DNA from: Jongsikchunia kroppenstedtii DSM 45133
GTDB taxonomy: Bacteria; Actinomycetota; Actinomycetes; Mycobacteriales; Mycobacteriaceae
Assembly: GCF_000380485.1 (NCBI RefSeq)
Contig: NZ_AQYG01000049.1
Location: 343,059 to 407,058, forward strand
Reading direction: 5' to 3'
Length of the DNA: 64,000 nt
Positions within the stretch are counted from its first letter, which is position 1; the number at the start of each line of letters is the position of its first letter. The notes under the pieces were generated by a model that saw only the letters and a program-made list of their open reading frames with translations, searched no databases and was not told where the DNA came from. Positions 29,175 through 38,329 of this stretch are shown here, piece after piece. Both the position numbers and the translations under genes were made by a program.

Positions 29175-29657
29175 GTGTGCGACATCCATCCCGAGTGCGA
29201 CGGTCCGGACGGCATGATCGGCCATGCGCTGGAACACATCGGCCGCGGCAGCTGGGGCATCACCGGAGTGCTGGGCGACCGCTGGGCCGAGCCGTTCGCG
29301 TACACGGCCGGACTCACCTCACTGGGCCACACCGAGCTGGTGATCACCGGGATCGAGCCGGTGGGTGCTGCCCACATCCTCAACGTCGTCGCCGAGCAGC
29401 TCGTGCACGGCGACGACGTCGGGATCGGGTCCCAGGTGCTGGTCGAGTCGTTCGACGCGCATCCGCTACACCTGCTCGAGGTGCGGGACGTCTGGCCGTT
29501 GGTGGTGTGCCGGGCGATCTACTCGGAATTCGAAGCGATGCAGGTGGTGTGGTCCGACCATGACGGGCGGTTTCCGTGGCACGGCGAGTATGCGTACGGG
29601 CCTTCCCGGCAACCGCTGCTCGGCCCGCCGCCACGCAGTCACGGCGCGGCGGCCTGA
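29175..29657 (+). CDS. DUF4262 family protein
   Basis: 160-aa soluble protein of the DUF4262 family, recognisable from GWGITGVLGD-type opening (GSWGITGVLGDRWAEPFAYTAGLTSLGHTELVITG) and the central AAHILNVVAEQLVHGDDVGIG. The family is widespread in actinobacteria without a proven function. The C-terminal part has PWHGEYAYGPSRQPLLGP. Start is GTG 29175 with AAGGGGG 7 nt upstream. It is divergent from a crotonase gene and is followed by a 2-oxoglutarate oxygenase gene 71 bp on. Confidence 0.88.
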   Translation: MCDIHPECDGPDGMIGHALEHIGRGSWGITGVLGDRWAEPFAYTAGLTSLGHTELVITGIEPVGAAHILNVVAEQLVHGDDVGIGSQVLVESFDAHPLHLLEVRDVWPLVVCRAIYSEFEAMQVVWSDHDGRFPWHGEYAYGPSRQPLLGPPPRSHGAAA

Positions 29658-29728
29658 CACCCGGACGGTTGCCGTCAGCCGTTTCGCAAACCTGGCGCCG
29701 GTGAGTCCAATGGGGCTAGCGTGACGAT

Positions 29729-30727
29729 GTGCTGCCGGTAATCGACCTCGCTGAACTCGATACCGCGGCCGGCCGCGACCGGCTGCGGGACGTGACCCAT
29801 GAGGTGGGTTTCTTCTACCTCGTGGGTCACGGGATCGAGCCGAATTTGATTGCGCGCCTTCTGCAGGTGACTCGCGAATTCTTCGCCCTGCCGGACGCTG
29901 CCAAGGACGCCGTGCGCATGATCCGCAGCCCGCATTTCCGCGGCTACAACCGACTCGGCGGCGAGCTGACCAATGGGCAGACCGATTGGCGCGAGCAGAT
30001 CGATATCGGGATCGATCGGGATCCGGTCGCCGGGGCCGAGGACTACATGCGGCTGCAGGGTCCCAACCAATGGCCGGCCGAACTACCCGAATTGCGTTCG
30101 GTCGTCACCGAGTTCGGCGACGCAATGTCTGCGGTGTCACTGACGCTCCTGCAGCGATGGGCACAGTCGCTCGGCTCGCCGGCGGACTTCTTCGACGCGG
30201 CGTTCGGGCACTCCCCGGCAACGCTGATCAAGCTGATCCGCTATCCCGCGCGCCGTGCCGACTCACCGCGTGGCGATCAGGGTGTTGGCGCGCATAAGGA
30301 TTCGGGTGTGCTGACGCTGCTCCTGGTCGAGCCGGGCTCCGCCGGCCTGCAGGTCGAGGCGGCGGACGGCGGCTGGATCGATGCGCCGCCGGTCGACGGC
30401 GCGTTCATCGTGAACATCGGCGAAATGCTGGAGGTGGCCACCAACGGGTACCTGCGGGCGACGCGACATCGGGTTATGACGCCGGTCGGCGCGCCGGAGC
30501 GAATTTCCATCCCGTACTTCTTCAGCCCGGCACTCGATGCGGTCATTCCCACGATCCAGCTGCCGTCAGAGCTGCAGCCCAAGGCCCGCGGCGTCGAACG
30601 CGACCCGGCGAATCCGCTCTACAACACCTACGGCGAGAACACCTGGAAGAGCCGGACCCGCGCACACCCGGACGTCTTCGAACGCTGGTATTCGGACGAA
30701 GCGCGCACAAATGGAAAGCAAGCTTGA
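29729..30727 (+). CDS. Fe(II)/2-oxoglutarate-dependent oxygenase, isopenicillin-N-synthase type
   Basis: 332-aa enzyme. The N-terminal DIOX_N part (LPVIDLAELDTAAGRDRLRDVTHEVGFFYLVGHGIE) is followed by a jelly-roll 2OG-FeII oxygenase domain. The iron triad is His 189-x-Asp 191 (GAHKDSGVLTLL) and His 247 (RATRHRV). Arg 258-x-Ser 260 (ERISIPYFF) would bind the 2-oxoglutarate carboxylate. Family members hydroxylate or desaturate small molecules in catabolism or secondary metabolism; the substrate is unknown. GTG 29729 is the likely start. The stop codon lies inside the -35 box of the next promoter. Confidence 0.92.
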   Translation: MLPVIDLAELDTAAGRDRLRDVTHEVGFFYLVGHGIEPNLIARLLQVTREFFALPDAAKDAVRMIRSPHFRGYNRLGGELTNGQTDWREQIDIGIDRDPVAGAEDYMRLQGPNQWPAELPELRSVVTEFGDAMSAVSLTLLQRWAQSLGSPADFFDAAFGHSPATLIKLIRYPARRADSPRGDQGVGAHKDSGVLTLLLVEPGSAGLQVEAADGGWIDAPPVDGAFIVNIGEMLEVATNGYLRATRHRVMTPVGAPERISIPYFFSPALDAVIPTIQLPSELQPKARGVERDPANPLYNTYGENTWKSRTRAHPDVFERWYSDEARTNGKQA

Positions 30728-30752
30728 CAGGCGCTAATGTAAAGCCTACTTT
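30724..30752 (+). promoter_or_regulatory. Strong sigma-A-type promoter of the XRE gene, leaderless
   Basis: TTGACA (30724-30729), 17-bp spacer, TACTTT (30747-30752). Transcription would begin at about 30759-30761, the GTG start, so the mRNA should be leaderless. The small inverted repeat AAAG-CCTA-CTTT overlaps the -10 box and could be the operator for autoregulation. The -35 box contains the upstream gene's TGA. Confidence 0.65.
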
Positions 30753-30760
30753 CCATCAGT

Positions 30761-30955
30761 GTGCGGAACGACGTTCGAAGCCTGCGTACCGCCAGCGGAC
30801 TGTCCCAGGCCGAACTCGGCGCAGCCCTGGGAGTCTCGCGCCAGACGATCAATGCGATCGAGGCCGGGCGCTACAGCCCATCGCTCGCTCTGGCGATCGG
30901 TATCGCACGCCACTTCGGCACCGCGGTAGAGGAGGTTTTCCATGTCGAGTGCTAA
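30761..30955 (+). CDS. Small XRE/Cro-type HTH regulator
   Basis: 64-aa protein that is just one lambda-repressor-like HTH: VRSLRTASGLSQAELGAALGVSRQTINAIEAGRYSPSLALAIGIARHFGTAVEEVF. This is the YozG/PF01381 short type that typically pairs with a small membrane protein. Start is GTG 30761, at the predicted transcription start, with no ribosome site. Its last codons overlap the next gene by 14 bp, whose own ribosome site (GGAGG) lies inside it. It probably represses its own operon. Confidence 0.92.
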   Translation: MRNDVRSLRTASGLSQAELGAALGVSRQTINAIEAGRYSPSLALAIGIARHFGTAVEEVFHVEC

Positions 30956-31358
30956 GCAACGCAATATCGCACGCCGCAACTTCAGCAAGTGGGCCACGCC
31001 TGCGCTCGGAGTCGTCATCGGACTGGCCTACCTGGGAGTCATGCTCGCACGCGGCAAACCGGCGCTCGGCTTCGTCATGCTCGGAATCATGCTCGTCTAC
31101 GTCGCGGCCATGCTCTTGCTCAGCCGCAGGACGGAGACCGGCGCCCTGCTCCGCGGTACCGCGAACGACGAGCGGCAGCGAGACATCAATGCTCGCGCCC
31201 TGGCGATCACCGCGCAGGTGCTGGTCGTCACCATTCTTGGCGGCGTCTTCTACAGCCTCGCGGCCGGCAGCTCCGCGGCCGCGATCTGGTGCGGACTCGC
31301 CGCGGTCGGTGGAGCCACGTTCGTCATGGCGATCATTGCGCTCAGCCGGCGCGGATAG
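30942..31358 (+). CDS. Four-helix membrane protein paired with the XRE regulator
   Basis: 138-aa membrane protein. Four hydrophobic segments lie at about residues 20-37, 42-60, 88-106 and 110-134. The loop between helices 2 and 3 contains TGALLRGTANDERQRDINARALAITAQ; a conserved DERQ motif of this sort is typical of DUF2178-like proteins partnered with short XRE regulators. The function is unknown. ATG 30942 overlaps the XRE gene by 14 bp, so the two are translationally coupled. Confidence 0.85.
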   Translation: MSSAKQRNIARRNFSKWATPALGVVIGLAYLGVMLARGKPALGFVMLGIMLVYVAAMLLLSRRTETGALLRGTANDERQRDINARALAITAQVLVVTILGGVFYSLAAGSSAAAIWCGLAAVGGATFVMAIIALSRRG

Positions 31359-31445
31359 CCCGATAGCAGCATGCCGAAACCGTTTGGCACACAGAAAATT
31401 TCGGCTGACCGTGCATGAATCCCGCTGAGCGAAGCATTCGAAAAG

Positions 31446-31518
31446 TGCGCGCTGAGGGATTCGAACCCCCGACCGCTGGTGTGTAAGACCAGAGCTCTAA
31501 CCACTGAGCTAAGCGCGC
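31446..31518 (-). tRNA. tRNA-Val (anticodon UAC)
   Basis: A complete 73-nt cloverleaf on the minus strand. The acceptor stem GCGCGCT pairs with AGCGCGC, the D-stem is GCTC/GAGC, the anticodon stem CTGGT/ACCAG encloses loop CTTACAC (anticodon TAC), and the T-arm is GGGGG-TTCGAAT-CCCTC. The discriminator is A and CCA is not encoded. It lies 7 bp after the ahpE stop on the same strand, so it may be co-transcribed. Confidence 0.96.
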
Positions 31519-31525
31519 GAGTGCC

Positions 31526-32020
31526 TCAAGAATCTAGCGCGGCCAGTGCTTTCTCCCAAAGTCCCTGGTCACGAAGCTCGCCGGGCTGCATCATCTCCGA
31601 GAAGCGGATCTGGCCGACCCGGTCGATCACGAAGGTTCCGCGGTTGGGGTAGCCCTTGTCCTCGTTGAGGACGCCGTATTCGCGAGCCACCGCACCATGC
31701 GGCCAGAAGTCGGACAGGATCGGAAACAGGTAGCCCTGCGCGGACGACCACACCTTGTGCGTCGGCGACGATCCGACCGACACGGCGATGAACTCGACGT
31801 CATCGTTCTGGAATCGCGGCAGGGAGTCGCGGACGGCGCCCAGCTCCCCTTCGCAATTGCCGGTGAATGCCAACGGGAAGAACACCAGCAACACGTTCTT
31901 GACGCCGCGGAACTGTGACAGCGTCACCAACCGATTGTTCTGATCGCGCAGGGAGAAGTCAGGCGCCACCTGGCCAACCGGTAGGGGGCCGACCGGCGGC
32001 GAGCCGGCCTGCCGCGTCAT
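31526..32020 (-). CDS. ahpE: One-cysteine peroxiredoxin AhpE
   Basis: 164-aa peroxiredoxin of the AhpE class, which reduces hydrogen peroxide and organic or fatty-acid hydroperoxides in the cytosol. The peroxidatic Cys (about 56, equivalent to Cys45 of M. tuberculosis AhpE) is in LVFFPLAFTGNCEGELGAVRD. VSVGSSPTHKVWSSAQGYLFPILSDFWPHGAVAREYGVL and YPNRGTFVIDRVGQIRF are also typical. No resolving Cys is obvious, as expected for 1-Cys enzymes. ATG 32020 overlaps the DUF3052 stop (ATGA). DUF3052-ahpE is the same order as Rv2239c-Rv2238c of M. tuberculosis. Confidence 0.95.
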   Translation of the reverse strand: MTRQAGSPPVGPLPVGQVAPDFSLRDQNNRLVTLSQFRGVKNVLLVFFPLAFTGNCEGELGAVRDSLPRFQNDDVEFIAVSVGSSPTHKVWSSAQGYLFPILSDFWPHGAVAREYGVLNEDKGYPNRGTFVIDRVGQIRFSEMMQPGELRDQGLWEKALAALDS

Positions 32021-32433
32021 CGCTTGGCCGAACGGGACTTCGGTTGCACCAGACGCGATCCCGACCAGTCGCCGAGGTTCACGGTCGAGGTCTGGGTCAG
32101 TCCGGCGGTCGGCGCGGCCTCGGCGATCTCGCTCGGGTCGACGTATCCGTCGCTGCCCGTCTTCGGGGAGAACACCCACACACAGCCATCGTCGGCGAGC
32201 GGCACGATTGCATCCATCAACGCATCCACCAGGTCGCCATCGCCGTCACGCCACCAGAGCACGACGACATCGATGACCTCGTCGGAGTCGTCATCGAGCA
32301 TCTCGCCACCGATGGCGTCCTCGATATCCGCCCGCAGGTCGTCGTCGGTGTCCTCGTCCCAGCCCACTTCCTGCACCAGCGTGCCGGATTCCAGGCCCAG
32401 CTTCTGGGCGCGATTACCTTCCGCGGCAACCAA
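32017..32433 (-). CDS. DUF3052 family protein
   Basis: 138-aa acidic soluble protein of the DUF3052 family, the counterpart of M. tuberculosis Rv2239c. Typical blocks are AQKLGLESGTLVQEVGWDEDTDDDLRADIEDAIG, VIDVVVLWWRDGDGDLVDALMDAIVPLADDGCVWVFSPKTG and a basic C-terminus LVQPKSRSAKR. The function is unknown. It is translationally coupled to ahpE downstream through an ATGA overlap, which suggests a link to peroxide metabolism. Its start at 32433 has AGGAGGATCC-type sequence just upstream. Confidence 0.93.
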   Translation of the reverse strand: MVAAEGNRAQKLGLESGTLVQEVGWDEDTDDDLRADIEDAIGGEMLDDDSDEVIDVVVLWWRDGDGDLVDALMDAIVPLADDGCVWVFSPKTGSDGYVDPSEIAEAAPTAGLTQTSTVNLGDWSGSRLVQPKSRSAKR

Positions 32434-32573
32434 CGGTGGATCCTCCTAAGATCACGTCCGCGTCCGCGGACTCGAGTTCAATGACTGGGTTCTTCTCGCA
32501 TCGCGAAATGCTGCCCACCAGCGAACAGGGTCGGGGCCCAACTTGCAACCCCTGTGGCGCGATTTCACGATCG

Positions 32574-33278
32574 TCACGATATCGGCCTGGTCGCCGTGGT
32601 CGACGGTGCCGACGTGGTGGATGGTGCCGATGTGGTGGATGGGCTGCTCGACGTCGGTTGACCGGACACCGTCGGCGCAGCCGATGTCAGTTCGGCGAGC
32701 GAGGGCAGGCTCGGCATCGTCGTCACCGAACCTGTGGGCGTCACGAACGCCTGGCACAGCGTCGAGACGCGGCGGCGCGAATCTGTCCACTCACTGGCCG
32801 GCTTGGCCAGGCGGAACCGGTCTTTGTTCTTGATCCCCGTCTCGAGCGTCGCGGTCTTGTCCAGAAAGTTGTCGATCTCATCGCGCACCTGCTGCGGGAT
32901 GGTGACGTTCAGCTTGGCCCGGATCGCCGACACTCCGGAGTCGAACTGGCCGACCGCGATCAGGTCCGCGCCGCCGAGCCGGTCGTAGCTCTGCACCTGG
33001 TTCAGCTTCGTGACGAACTGGTTGTAGCCGTTCACCATCGGGACCACCGAGTAGAACCACTGCGAGCACAGCGTGCCCGACGCCGACACGGCCTGCGATC
33101 GGGCCACGGACGCCGACAACGACGCCTCCTGCAGCTGCGAATGAGCGATATCGCTGCTGCGCTGCGCGGCTGAATCGTCAGCTCCAGAACTGCACGCCGC
33201 GATCACCAGACCAGTGAGTACAGCACCGCTGACGGCATACGCCGCGCGCCTGTCCCACCGCATCCACTCGCGATTCAT
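32574..33278 (-). CDS. Putative lipoprotein, positional equivalent of Rv2240c
   Basis: 234-aa exported protein. The signal peptide VSGAVLTGLVIAAC ends in a lipobox with Cys about 29, so the mature protein would be lipid-anchored outside the membrane. The body is helical (residues 45-180) and the C-terminus is a Pro/Ser/Thr repeat (SSPSTTSAPSTTSAPSTT) encoded by short imperfect tandem DNA repeats at about 32590-32650. No catalytic motif is seen. It lies between DUF3052 and aceE, where M. tuberculosis has Rv2240c. Starts at 33278 or 33290 are both possible; neither has a strong ribosome site. Confidence 0.82.
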   Translation of the reverse strand: MNREWMRWDRRAAYAVSGAVLTGLVIAACSSGADDSAAQRSSDIAHSQLQEASLSASVARSQAVSASGTLCSQWFYSVVPMVNGYNQFVTKLNQVQSYDRLGGADLIAVGQFDSGVSAIRAKLNVTIPQQVRDEIDNFLDKTATLETGIKNKDRFRLAKPASEWTDSRRRVSTLCQAFVTPTGSVTTMPSLPSLAELTSAAPTVSGQPTSSSPSTTSAPSTTSAPSTTATRPIS

Positions 33279-33552
33279 CCCGGTGATCATGCCCTATGCG
33301 ATCCGGCCGGGGCCAGACGCCACGGCCGGTGACCGGCAGGCTTCCGCGACGCCGCGACGGCCGCCCACCGACGACTCAATGACCACAGAGCGGTACTCGC
33401 GTCACCCTGGCGCGGTGAGATGAGGCACGATAAAGGAGCAATCGTGGTCCGGGTCATCCGCCCGGCCGCCATCGCGCGCCCGCACCCATGGGCGACAGCA
33501 GTGACCGTCCCGTCGGCCACCCCCGACCGGGAGAGCCAAGGAGAGATGCGCG

Positions 33553-36318
33553 TTGACAACACCAGCAACCAGCCAGCCGAACGATCGAGTGCGGGTCATC
33601 CGCGAGGGCGTCGCCTCGTACCTGCCTGACGTCGACCCCGACGAGACCACCGAGTGGCTCGACTCCTTCGATTCACTGTTGGAACATGCGGGTCCCGCCC
33701 GCGCCCGCTATCTGATGCTGCGGCTGCTCGAACGCGCCGGCGAGAAGCATGTCTCCATCCCCGCGCTGACATCGACCGACTACGTCAACACCATCCCCAC
33801 CGAGAACGAGCCCTGGTTCCCCGGCGACGAGGAGACCGAGCGTCGCTACCGCGCGTTCATCCGTTGGAACGCGGCGATCATGGTGCACCGCGCCCAGCGA
33901 CCCGGAATCGGTGTCGGCGGACATATTTCGACGTATGCATCGTCCGCCTCGCTGTACGAGGTCGGCTTCAACCACTTCTTCCGCGGCCAGGATCACCCCG
34001 GCGGCGGCGACCAGATCTTCATCCAGGGTCACGCCTCCCCCGGCATCTACGCCCGCGCCTACCTCGAAGGCCGCATCGACGAGCACCGGATGGATGGTTT
34101 TCGTCAGGAGCAATCACATGCGGGCTTCGGCGGCGGCCTCCCGTCGTACCCGCACCCCCGGCTGATGCCCGAGTTCTGGCAGTTCCCAACGGTTTCCATG
34201 GGGCTGGGCCCGATGAACGCCATCTATCAGGCACGGTTCAATCACTACCTGAAGGACCGCGGCATCAAGGACACCAGCGACCAACATGTCTGGGCGTTCC
34301 TCGGCGACGGTGAGATGGACGAGCCGGAATCGCGTGGCCTGCTGCAGGTGGCCGCGACCGAGGGTCTCGACAATCTCACCTTCGTCATCAACTGCAACCT
34401 GCAACGGCTCGACGGCCCGGTCCGTGGAAACGGCAAGATCATCCAGGAGCTCGAGTCGTTCTTCCGCGGTGCCGGCTGGAACGTCATCAAGGTGGTGTGG
34501 GGACGCGAGTGGGATGCGCTGCTGCACAAGGACCGTGACGGTGCGCTCGTCAACCTGATGAACAGCACTCCGGATGGCGACTATCAAACCTATAAGGCCA
34601 ACGACGGCGCCTTCGTCCGCGATCACTTCTTCGGCCGCGATCCGCGGACCAAAGAACTGGTCCGCGACATGTCGGACGACGACATCTGGAACCTCAAGCG
34701 CGGCGGTCACGACTATCGCAAGGTGTACGCGGCCTACGCCGCGGCGATGGCGCACAAGGGCCAGCCGACGGTGATTCTCGCGAAGACCATCAAGGGCTAC
34801 ACGCTCGGTAAGCATTTCGAGGGCCGTAACGCGACCCACCAGATGAAGAAGTTGACGCTGGAAGATCTCAAGGATTTCCGCGACTCGTGCCGCCTCCCGA
34901 TCTCGGACGCCGAGTTGGAGAAGGATCCGTACCTGCCCCCGTACTACCACCCCGGCAAGGAATCTCCGGAGATCGAGTACCTGCTTGCCCGACGTGAGGC
35001 ACTGGGCGGCTTCCTCCCGGCCCGACGCACCGTCGCCAAGACGCTGCAGCCGGTCACCGGCCCGGTGATCGCGGCCACCGCAAAGGGATCCGGCAAGCAG
35101 CAGGTCGCCACCACGATGGCGCTCGTCCGCATCTTCAAGGAACTGTTGCGCGACAAGGAGATCGGCAAGCGCATCGTGCCGATCATCCCCGACGAGGCCC
35201 GCACCTTCGGCATGGACTCGTGGTTCCCCTCGCTGAAGATCTACAACCGCAACGGGCAGCTGTACACCTCCGTCGACGCCGATCTGATGTTGGCGTACAA
35301 GGAGAGCGAGGCCGGCCAGATACTGCACGAGGGCATCAACGAGGCCGGTTCGACCGCGTCGTTCACGGCCGTCGGTACCTCATACGCCACGCATGACGAG
35401 CCCATGATCCCGCTGTACATCTTCTACTCGATGTTCGGTTTCCAACGCACGGGCGATGGCCTGTGGGCGGCGGGCGACCAGATGGCACGCGGCTTCGTGA
35501 TCGGCGCGACCGCAGGTCGCACGACGCTTACCGGCGAGGGCCTGCAACACGCGGACGGTCAGTCCCCGCAGCTGGCGGCCACGAATCCGGCTGCGGTGAC
35601 CTACGATCCGGCGTTCGCGTACGAGCTCGCGCACATCGTCGTCTCCGGGCTCAAGCGGATGTACGGCGACGATCCGGAGAACATCTTCTTCTACATCACC
35701 GTCTACAACGAGCCGATTCATCAGCCGGCACAACCGGATTCGCTGGATGTCGAGGGGCTGCTCAAGGGCCTGTACCTCTACCAGCCGGCCCCGGCGGGCA
35801 AGCAGTACCCGGCCAATATTCTCGTGTCCGGCGTCACGATGCCCGATGGCCTCAAGGCGGCGCAGCTGCTTGCCGACGAATGGAACGTCGGAGCCAACGT
35901 GTACTCCGTGACGAGTTGGGGCGAATTGGCCCGGGACGGCATCGAGCACGAGAAGGCCGACCTGCAGCACCCCGGCGTCGATCATGGTCAGCCGTATCTG
36001 GCTACGGCCCTGGCGAATTCGTCCGGTCCGTTCGTCGCCGCGTCGGACTACATGCGCGGCGTCTCCGAACAGATTCGCCCGTGGGTGCCCGGCACGTACA
36101 TCACTCTCGGCACCGACGGATTCGGGTTCTCCGACACCCGCCCGGCCGCACGGCGGTTCTTCAATGTCGACGCCGAATCGATCGTGGTGGGTGTGCTTTC
36201 GGCGCTGGCCCGCGACGGAAACATCGACGTGTCGGTGGCCGCCGAGGCCGCGGCCAAGTACCGGATCGACGACGTGCTGGCGGCGCCGAAGCAGGTCAGC
36301 GACCCCGGCGTCGCGTAG
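33553..36318 (+). CDS. aceE: Pyruvate dehydrogenase E1 component, homodimeric type
   Basis: 921-aa AceE, the ThDP-dependent E1 that decarboxylates pyruvate in the pyruvate dehydrogenase complex. Visible blocks are [41 protein letters not shown], the ThDP/magnesium motif [12 protein letters not shown]...[10 protein letters not shown], the phosphate-binding [25 protein letters not shown] loop, and [11 protein letters not shown] in the second half. Length agrees with the bacterial homodimeric E1 (about 890-930 aa). Start is TTG 33553, with AAGGAGAG ending 8 nt upstream. Divergent from the lipoprotein gene. The 274-bp leader has a second AAAGGAG at 33431, but the short frame after it looks spurious. 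Confidence 0.97.
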   Translation: MTTPATSQPNDRVRVIREGVASYLPDVDPDETTEWLDSFDSLLEHAGPARARYLMLRLLERAGEKHVSIPALTSTDYVNTIPTENEPWFPGDEETERRYRAFIRWNAAIMVHRAQRPGIGVGGHISTYASSASLYEVGFNHFFRGQDHPGGGDQIFIQGHASPGIYARAYLEGRIDEHRMDGFRQEQSHAGFGGGLPSYPHPRLMPEFWQFPTVSMGLGPMNAIYQARFNHYLKDRGIKDTSDQHVWAFLGDGEMDEPESRGLLQVAATEGLDNLTFVINCNLQRLDGPVRGNGKIIQELESFFRGAGWNVIKVVWGREWDALLHKDRDGALVNLMNSTPDGDYQTYKANDGAFVRDHFFGRDPRTKELVRDMSDDDIWNLKRGGHDYRKVYAAYAAAMAHKGQPTVILAKTIKGYTLGKHFEGRNATHQMKKLTLEDLKDFRDSCRLPISDAELEKDPYLPPYYHPGKESPEIEYLLARREALGGFLPARRTVAKTLQPVTGPVIAATAKGSGKQQVATTMALVRIFKELLRDKEIGKRIVPIIPDEARTFGMDSWFPSLKIYNRNGQLYTSVDADLMLAYKESEAGQILHEGINEAGSTASFTAVGTSYATHDEPMIPLYIFYSMFGFQRTGDGLWAAGDQMARGFVIGATAGRTTLTGEGLQHADGQSPQLAATNPAAVTYDPAFAYELAHIVVSGLKRMYGDDPENIFFYITVYNEPIHQPAQPDSLDVEGLLKGLYLYQPAPAGKQYPANILVSGVTMPDGLKAAQLLADEWNVGANVYSVTSWGELARDGIEHEKADLQHPGVDHGQPYLATALANSSGPFVAASDYMRGVSEQIRPWVPGTYITLGTDGFGFSDTRPAARRFFNVDAESIVVGVLSALARDGNIDVSVAAEAAAKYRIDDVLAAPKQVSDPGVA

Positions 36319-36319
36319 A

Positions 36320-36363
36320 CCGCGGTCCCAGGGCCGCTCAGATCGGCGGCCCCGGGACCGCGG
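36320..36363. terminator. Bidirectional terminator between aceE and marR
   Basis: Two 18-nt arms (36320-36337 and 36346-36363) pair at 17 of 18 positions with an 8-nt loop, filling the whole gap between the convergent aceE and marR stop codons. The very GC-rich stem has no U-tract, as is common in actinobacteria. Confidence 0.75.
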
Positions 36364-36831
36364 CTAGTCCTTGTGGCGCGCAGGCGAATCCGGACGTCGT
36401 CGCATGGCCTCGTCGAGCTGCCGCGCAATGCGCAGCAGCGTCTTGATATCGCGTTCCGGCAGCGCGGCGAAATCGTCGGGCGCCGGATCCTCGACGCTGG
36501 AAATGGTCGCCATCATCGCGCGGCCGGCGGGGGTCAACGACACCATGCGCGACCGGCGGTCCGCCGGGTCGACGTCGCGGCGGACCAGTCCGCGGTCGGC
36601 GAGATCGTTGATGGCCACGGTAGCGGCCGGCCGATCCATCGCGGCCGCATCGGCGACCTGTGACAGCGACATCGGCGCGTCGACCAATGACAGCCGCCGA
36701 ATGATGCGAATCTTGCTGAACGGCAGCCCGGTTCGATTCATCGTCGCGCGGCGCCAGGCATCACGATTGTCGATCACATAGCGCGCCAGCAGATGCCACG
36801 CCTCGTCGGCGGGATCCTCCTGCTCAGGCAT
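36364..36831 (-). CDS. MarR-family regulator
   Basis: 155-aa MarR-type winged-helix repressor. The DNA-binding part is MSLSQVADAAAMDRPAATVAINDLADRGLVRRDVDPADRRSRMVSLTPAGRAMMATI (residues about 53-110), with the conserved DxRxxxxxLT wing. Helices at both ends form the dimer interface. It overlaps the end of the upstream DHA2 transporter gene by 8 bp, so the transporter and regulator are one operon (transporter first). The likely target is the palindrome in the transporter promoter at 38291-38308. Confidence 0.92.
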   Translation of the reverse strand: MPEQEDPADEAWHLLARYVIDNRDAWRRATMNRTGLPFSKIRIIRRLSLVDAPMSLSQVADAAAMDRPAATVAINDLADRGLVRRDVDPADRRSRMVSLTPAGRAMMATISSVEDPAPDDFAALPERDIKTLLRIARQLDEAMRRRPDSPARHKD

Positions 36832-38284
36832 CGCGCCCTCCTCCGCTGCCGGCCGTCACCAACGGTCTACCGGCAGGCTCGGCGAGCAGATGACCGATCG
36901 ACTCGCGGGTGTGCTGCGCCCACCCGGTGGTGGACGCCATGCCGATCAGCCCGATCAGGACCGCCAGCGCGACAGTCACCCACCACAGTGGCCGAGCGTA
37001 GTCGGTGAAGTCGCCGTGCCCGGCGACCGCGCGGCCCGCCACCGCTCCACAGAGGGCGACGCCGATACTCACGCCCAGCTGGCGGCTGGTCGACGCGACC
37101 GCGGACGCCGCGCCGGCGCGATCGCGCGGCATCCCGCCGACCGCCGAGGTGGTGATCGGCGCGTTGACCATGCCGAAACCCGCACCGAACGCGAAGAAGG
37201 TGATCAACAGCTGCCATATCGGCGAATCGTCCTTCATCAGCACCAGCCCGACCGCCCCCACCGTCATCAGTACCGATGAGCACAGCAGCGACGGCCTGGT
37301 GCCGTACCGGCCGACCAGGCGGCCGGACAGCGGCGAGAGCACCAGCGCCGCAACGGCAATCGGCAGATACATCAGACCCGCATCGATCGCCGACCAGCCG
37401 CGTTGGTTCTGCATGTAAATCGACATCATGAAGAGGAACGCGCCGTAGGACGAGAAAGCGCACACGGCGATCGCCGTGGCCGACGAGAACGGCACCGACC
37501 GGAAAAATCGCAGGTCGATGAACGGGTCGGACACCCGATGCTCGTACCAGATGAACACCGCCATGGCGACGACCGCGATCGTGAACGCCGCCACCGGCAT
37601 CGGGGTGCCCCAACCATTGCGCGGCCCCTCGATCAATCCGAACACGGCGCCGGCCATGAAGAGCGCAAATGCGAGCTGCCCCACGGGATCCAGGGTGCGC
37701 AGGGTCGTGGACTTCGACTCCGGGACGAAGATCGCCGTGAGGATGATCGCGGCGGCGCAGATGGGCAGATTGATCCAGAAGACCGATCGCCAACCGACAG
37801 TGTCGACCAGCCAGCCGCCGACGATCGGGCCGATCGCCATGGAGATGCCCACCACCGCACCCCACATCCCGACCGCCCGGGCCCGCTCCTTCACATCGGT
37901 GAACACCTGGGTGATGATTGACATGGCCACCGGGTTGAGCATCGAACCGCCGATGGCCTGCACGAGTCGGGCTCCGATCAGCACGCCGACGGTCGGCGCG
38001 ATGCTGCACAGCAGCGACCCGAGGGCGAAGATCGTCAGCCCCACCTGGAACACGCGCCGCCGCCCCAACCGATCTGCCAGCGCACCCGAGAGCATCAGCA
38101 GCGTTGCCAGTACCAGCGTGTAGATGTCGATGACCCACTGGAGGTCAGCGGCGTCGGCGTGGAAACTGCGACGGATCGACGGAAGCGCGACGTTCACGAT
38201 CGTCGCGTCCATCGAGACGATCAACAGGCTCATGCAGCAGGTCGCCAGGATTATCCGTTTCCGTTGGGGCGACAGTTCATTCAT
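36824..38284 (-). CDS. DHA2-type MFS multidrug transporter (EmrB/QacA family)
   Basis: 486-aa, 14-helix drug:proton antiporter. Family motifs are MDATIVNVALPSIRRSF in helix 1 (motif D1), LSGALADRLGRRRVFQVG (motif A), ARLVQAIGGSMLNPVAMSII (motif B) and GPIVGGWLVDTVGWRSVFWINLPI (motif C). It should export hydrophobic drugs or toxic metabolites using the proton gradient. The ATG at 38284 lies at the predicted transcription start, so translation is likely leaderless. A MarR gene overlaps its 3' end. The position between aceE and mabR is unusual compared with M. tuberculosis. Confidence 0.93.
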   Translation of the reverse strand: MNELSPQRKRIILATCCMSLLIVSMDATIVNVALPSIRRSFHADAADLQWVIDIYTLVLATLLMLSGALADRLGRRRVFQVGLTIFALGSLLCSIAPTVGVLIGARLVQAIGGSMLNPVAMSIITQVFTDVKERARAVGMWGAVVGISMAIGPIVGGWLVDTVGWRSVFWINLPICAAAIILTAIFVPESKSTTLRTLDPVGQLAFALFMAGAVFGLIEGPRNGWGTPMPVAAFTIAVVAMAVFIWYEHRVSDPFIDLRFFRSVPFSSATAIAVCAFSSYGAFLFMMSIYMQNQRGWSAIDAGLMYLPIAVAALVLSPLSGRLVGRYGTRPSLLCSSVLMTVGAVGLVLMKDDSPIWQLLITFFAFGAGFGMVNAPITTSAVGGMPRDRAGAASAVASTSRQLGVSIGVALCGAVAGRAVAGHGDFTDYARPLWWVTVALAVLIGLIGMASTTGWAQHTRESIGHLLAEPAGRPLVTAGSGGGRDA

Positions 38285-38290
38285 TCCGTT

Positions 38291-38319
38291 AATTGTAGAA
38301 CTATAAATATTTTGGTCAA
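38291..38319 (-). promoter_or_regulatory. Promoter and MarR-type operator of the DHA2 transporter
   Basis: On the minus strand, TTGACC (38319-38314), 16-bp spacer and TACAAT (38297-38292) form a good promoter whose start would fall at about 38285, next to the ATG at 38284. An imperfect palindrome AATTGTAG-AA-CTATAAAT (38291-38308, 6 of 8 complementary) overlaps the -10 box, an ideal place for repression by the operon's MarR protein. Confidence 0.6.
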
Positions 38320-38329
38320 CCCCGAGGCC

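Noticed and set aside
31370..31410. GCCGAAA/TTTCGGC inverted repeat after the membrane protein as a terminator
   Set aside because: Seven-bp stem with a 19-nt loop and no T-run; too weak to call.
33420..33629. Short frame with AAAGGAG in the aceE leader, possible leader peptide
   Set aside because: Runs through the aceE ribosome site and into aceE in another frame, no hairpin attenuator seen and no regulatory codon run.
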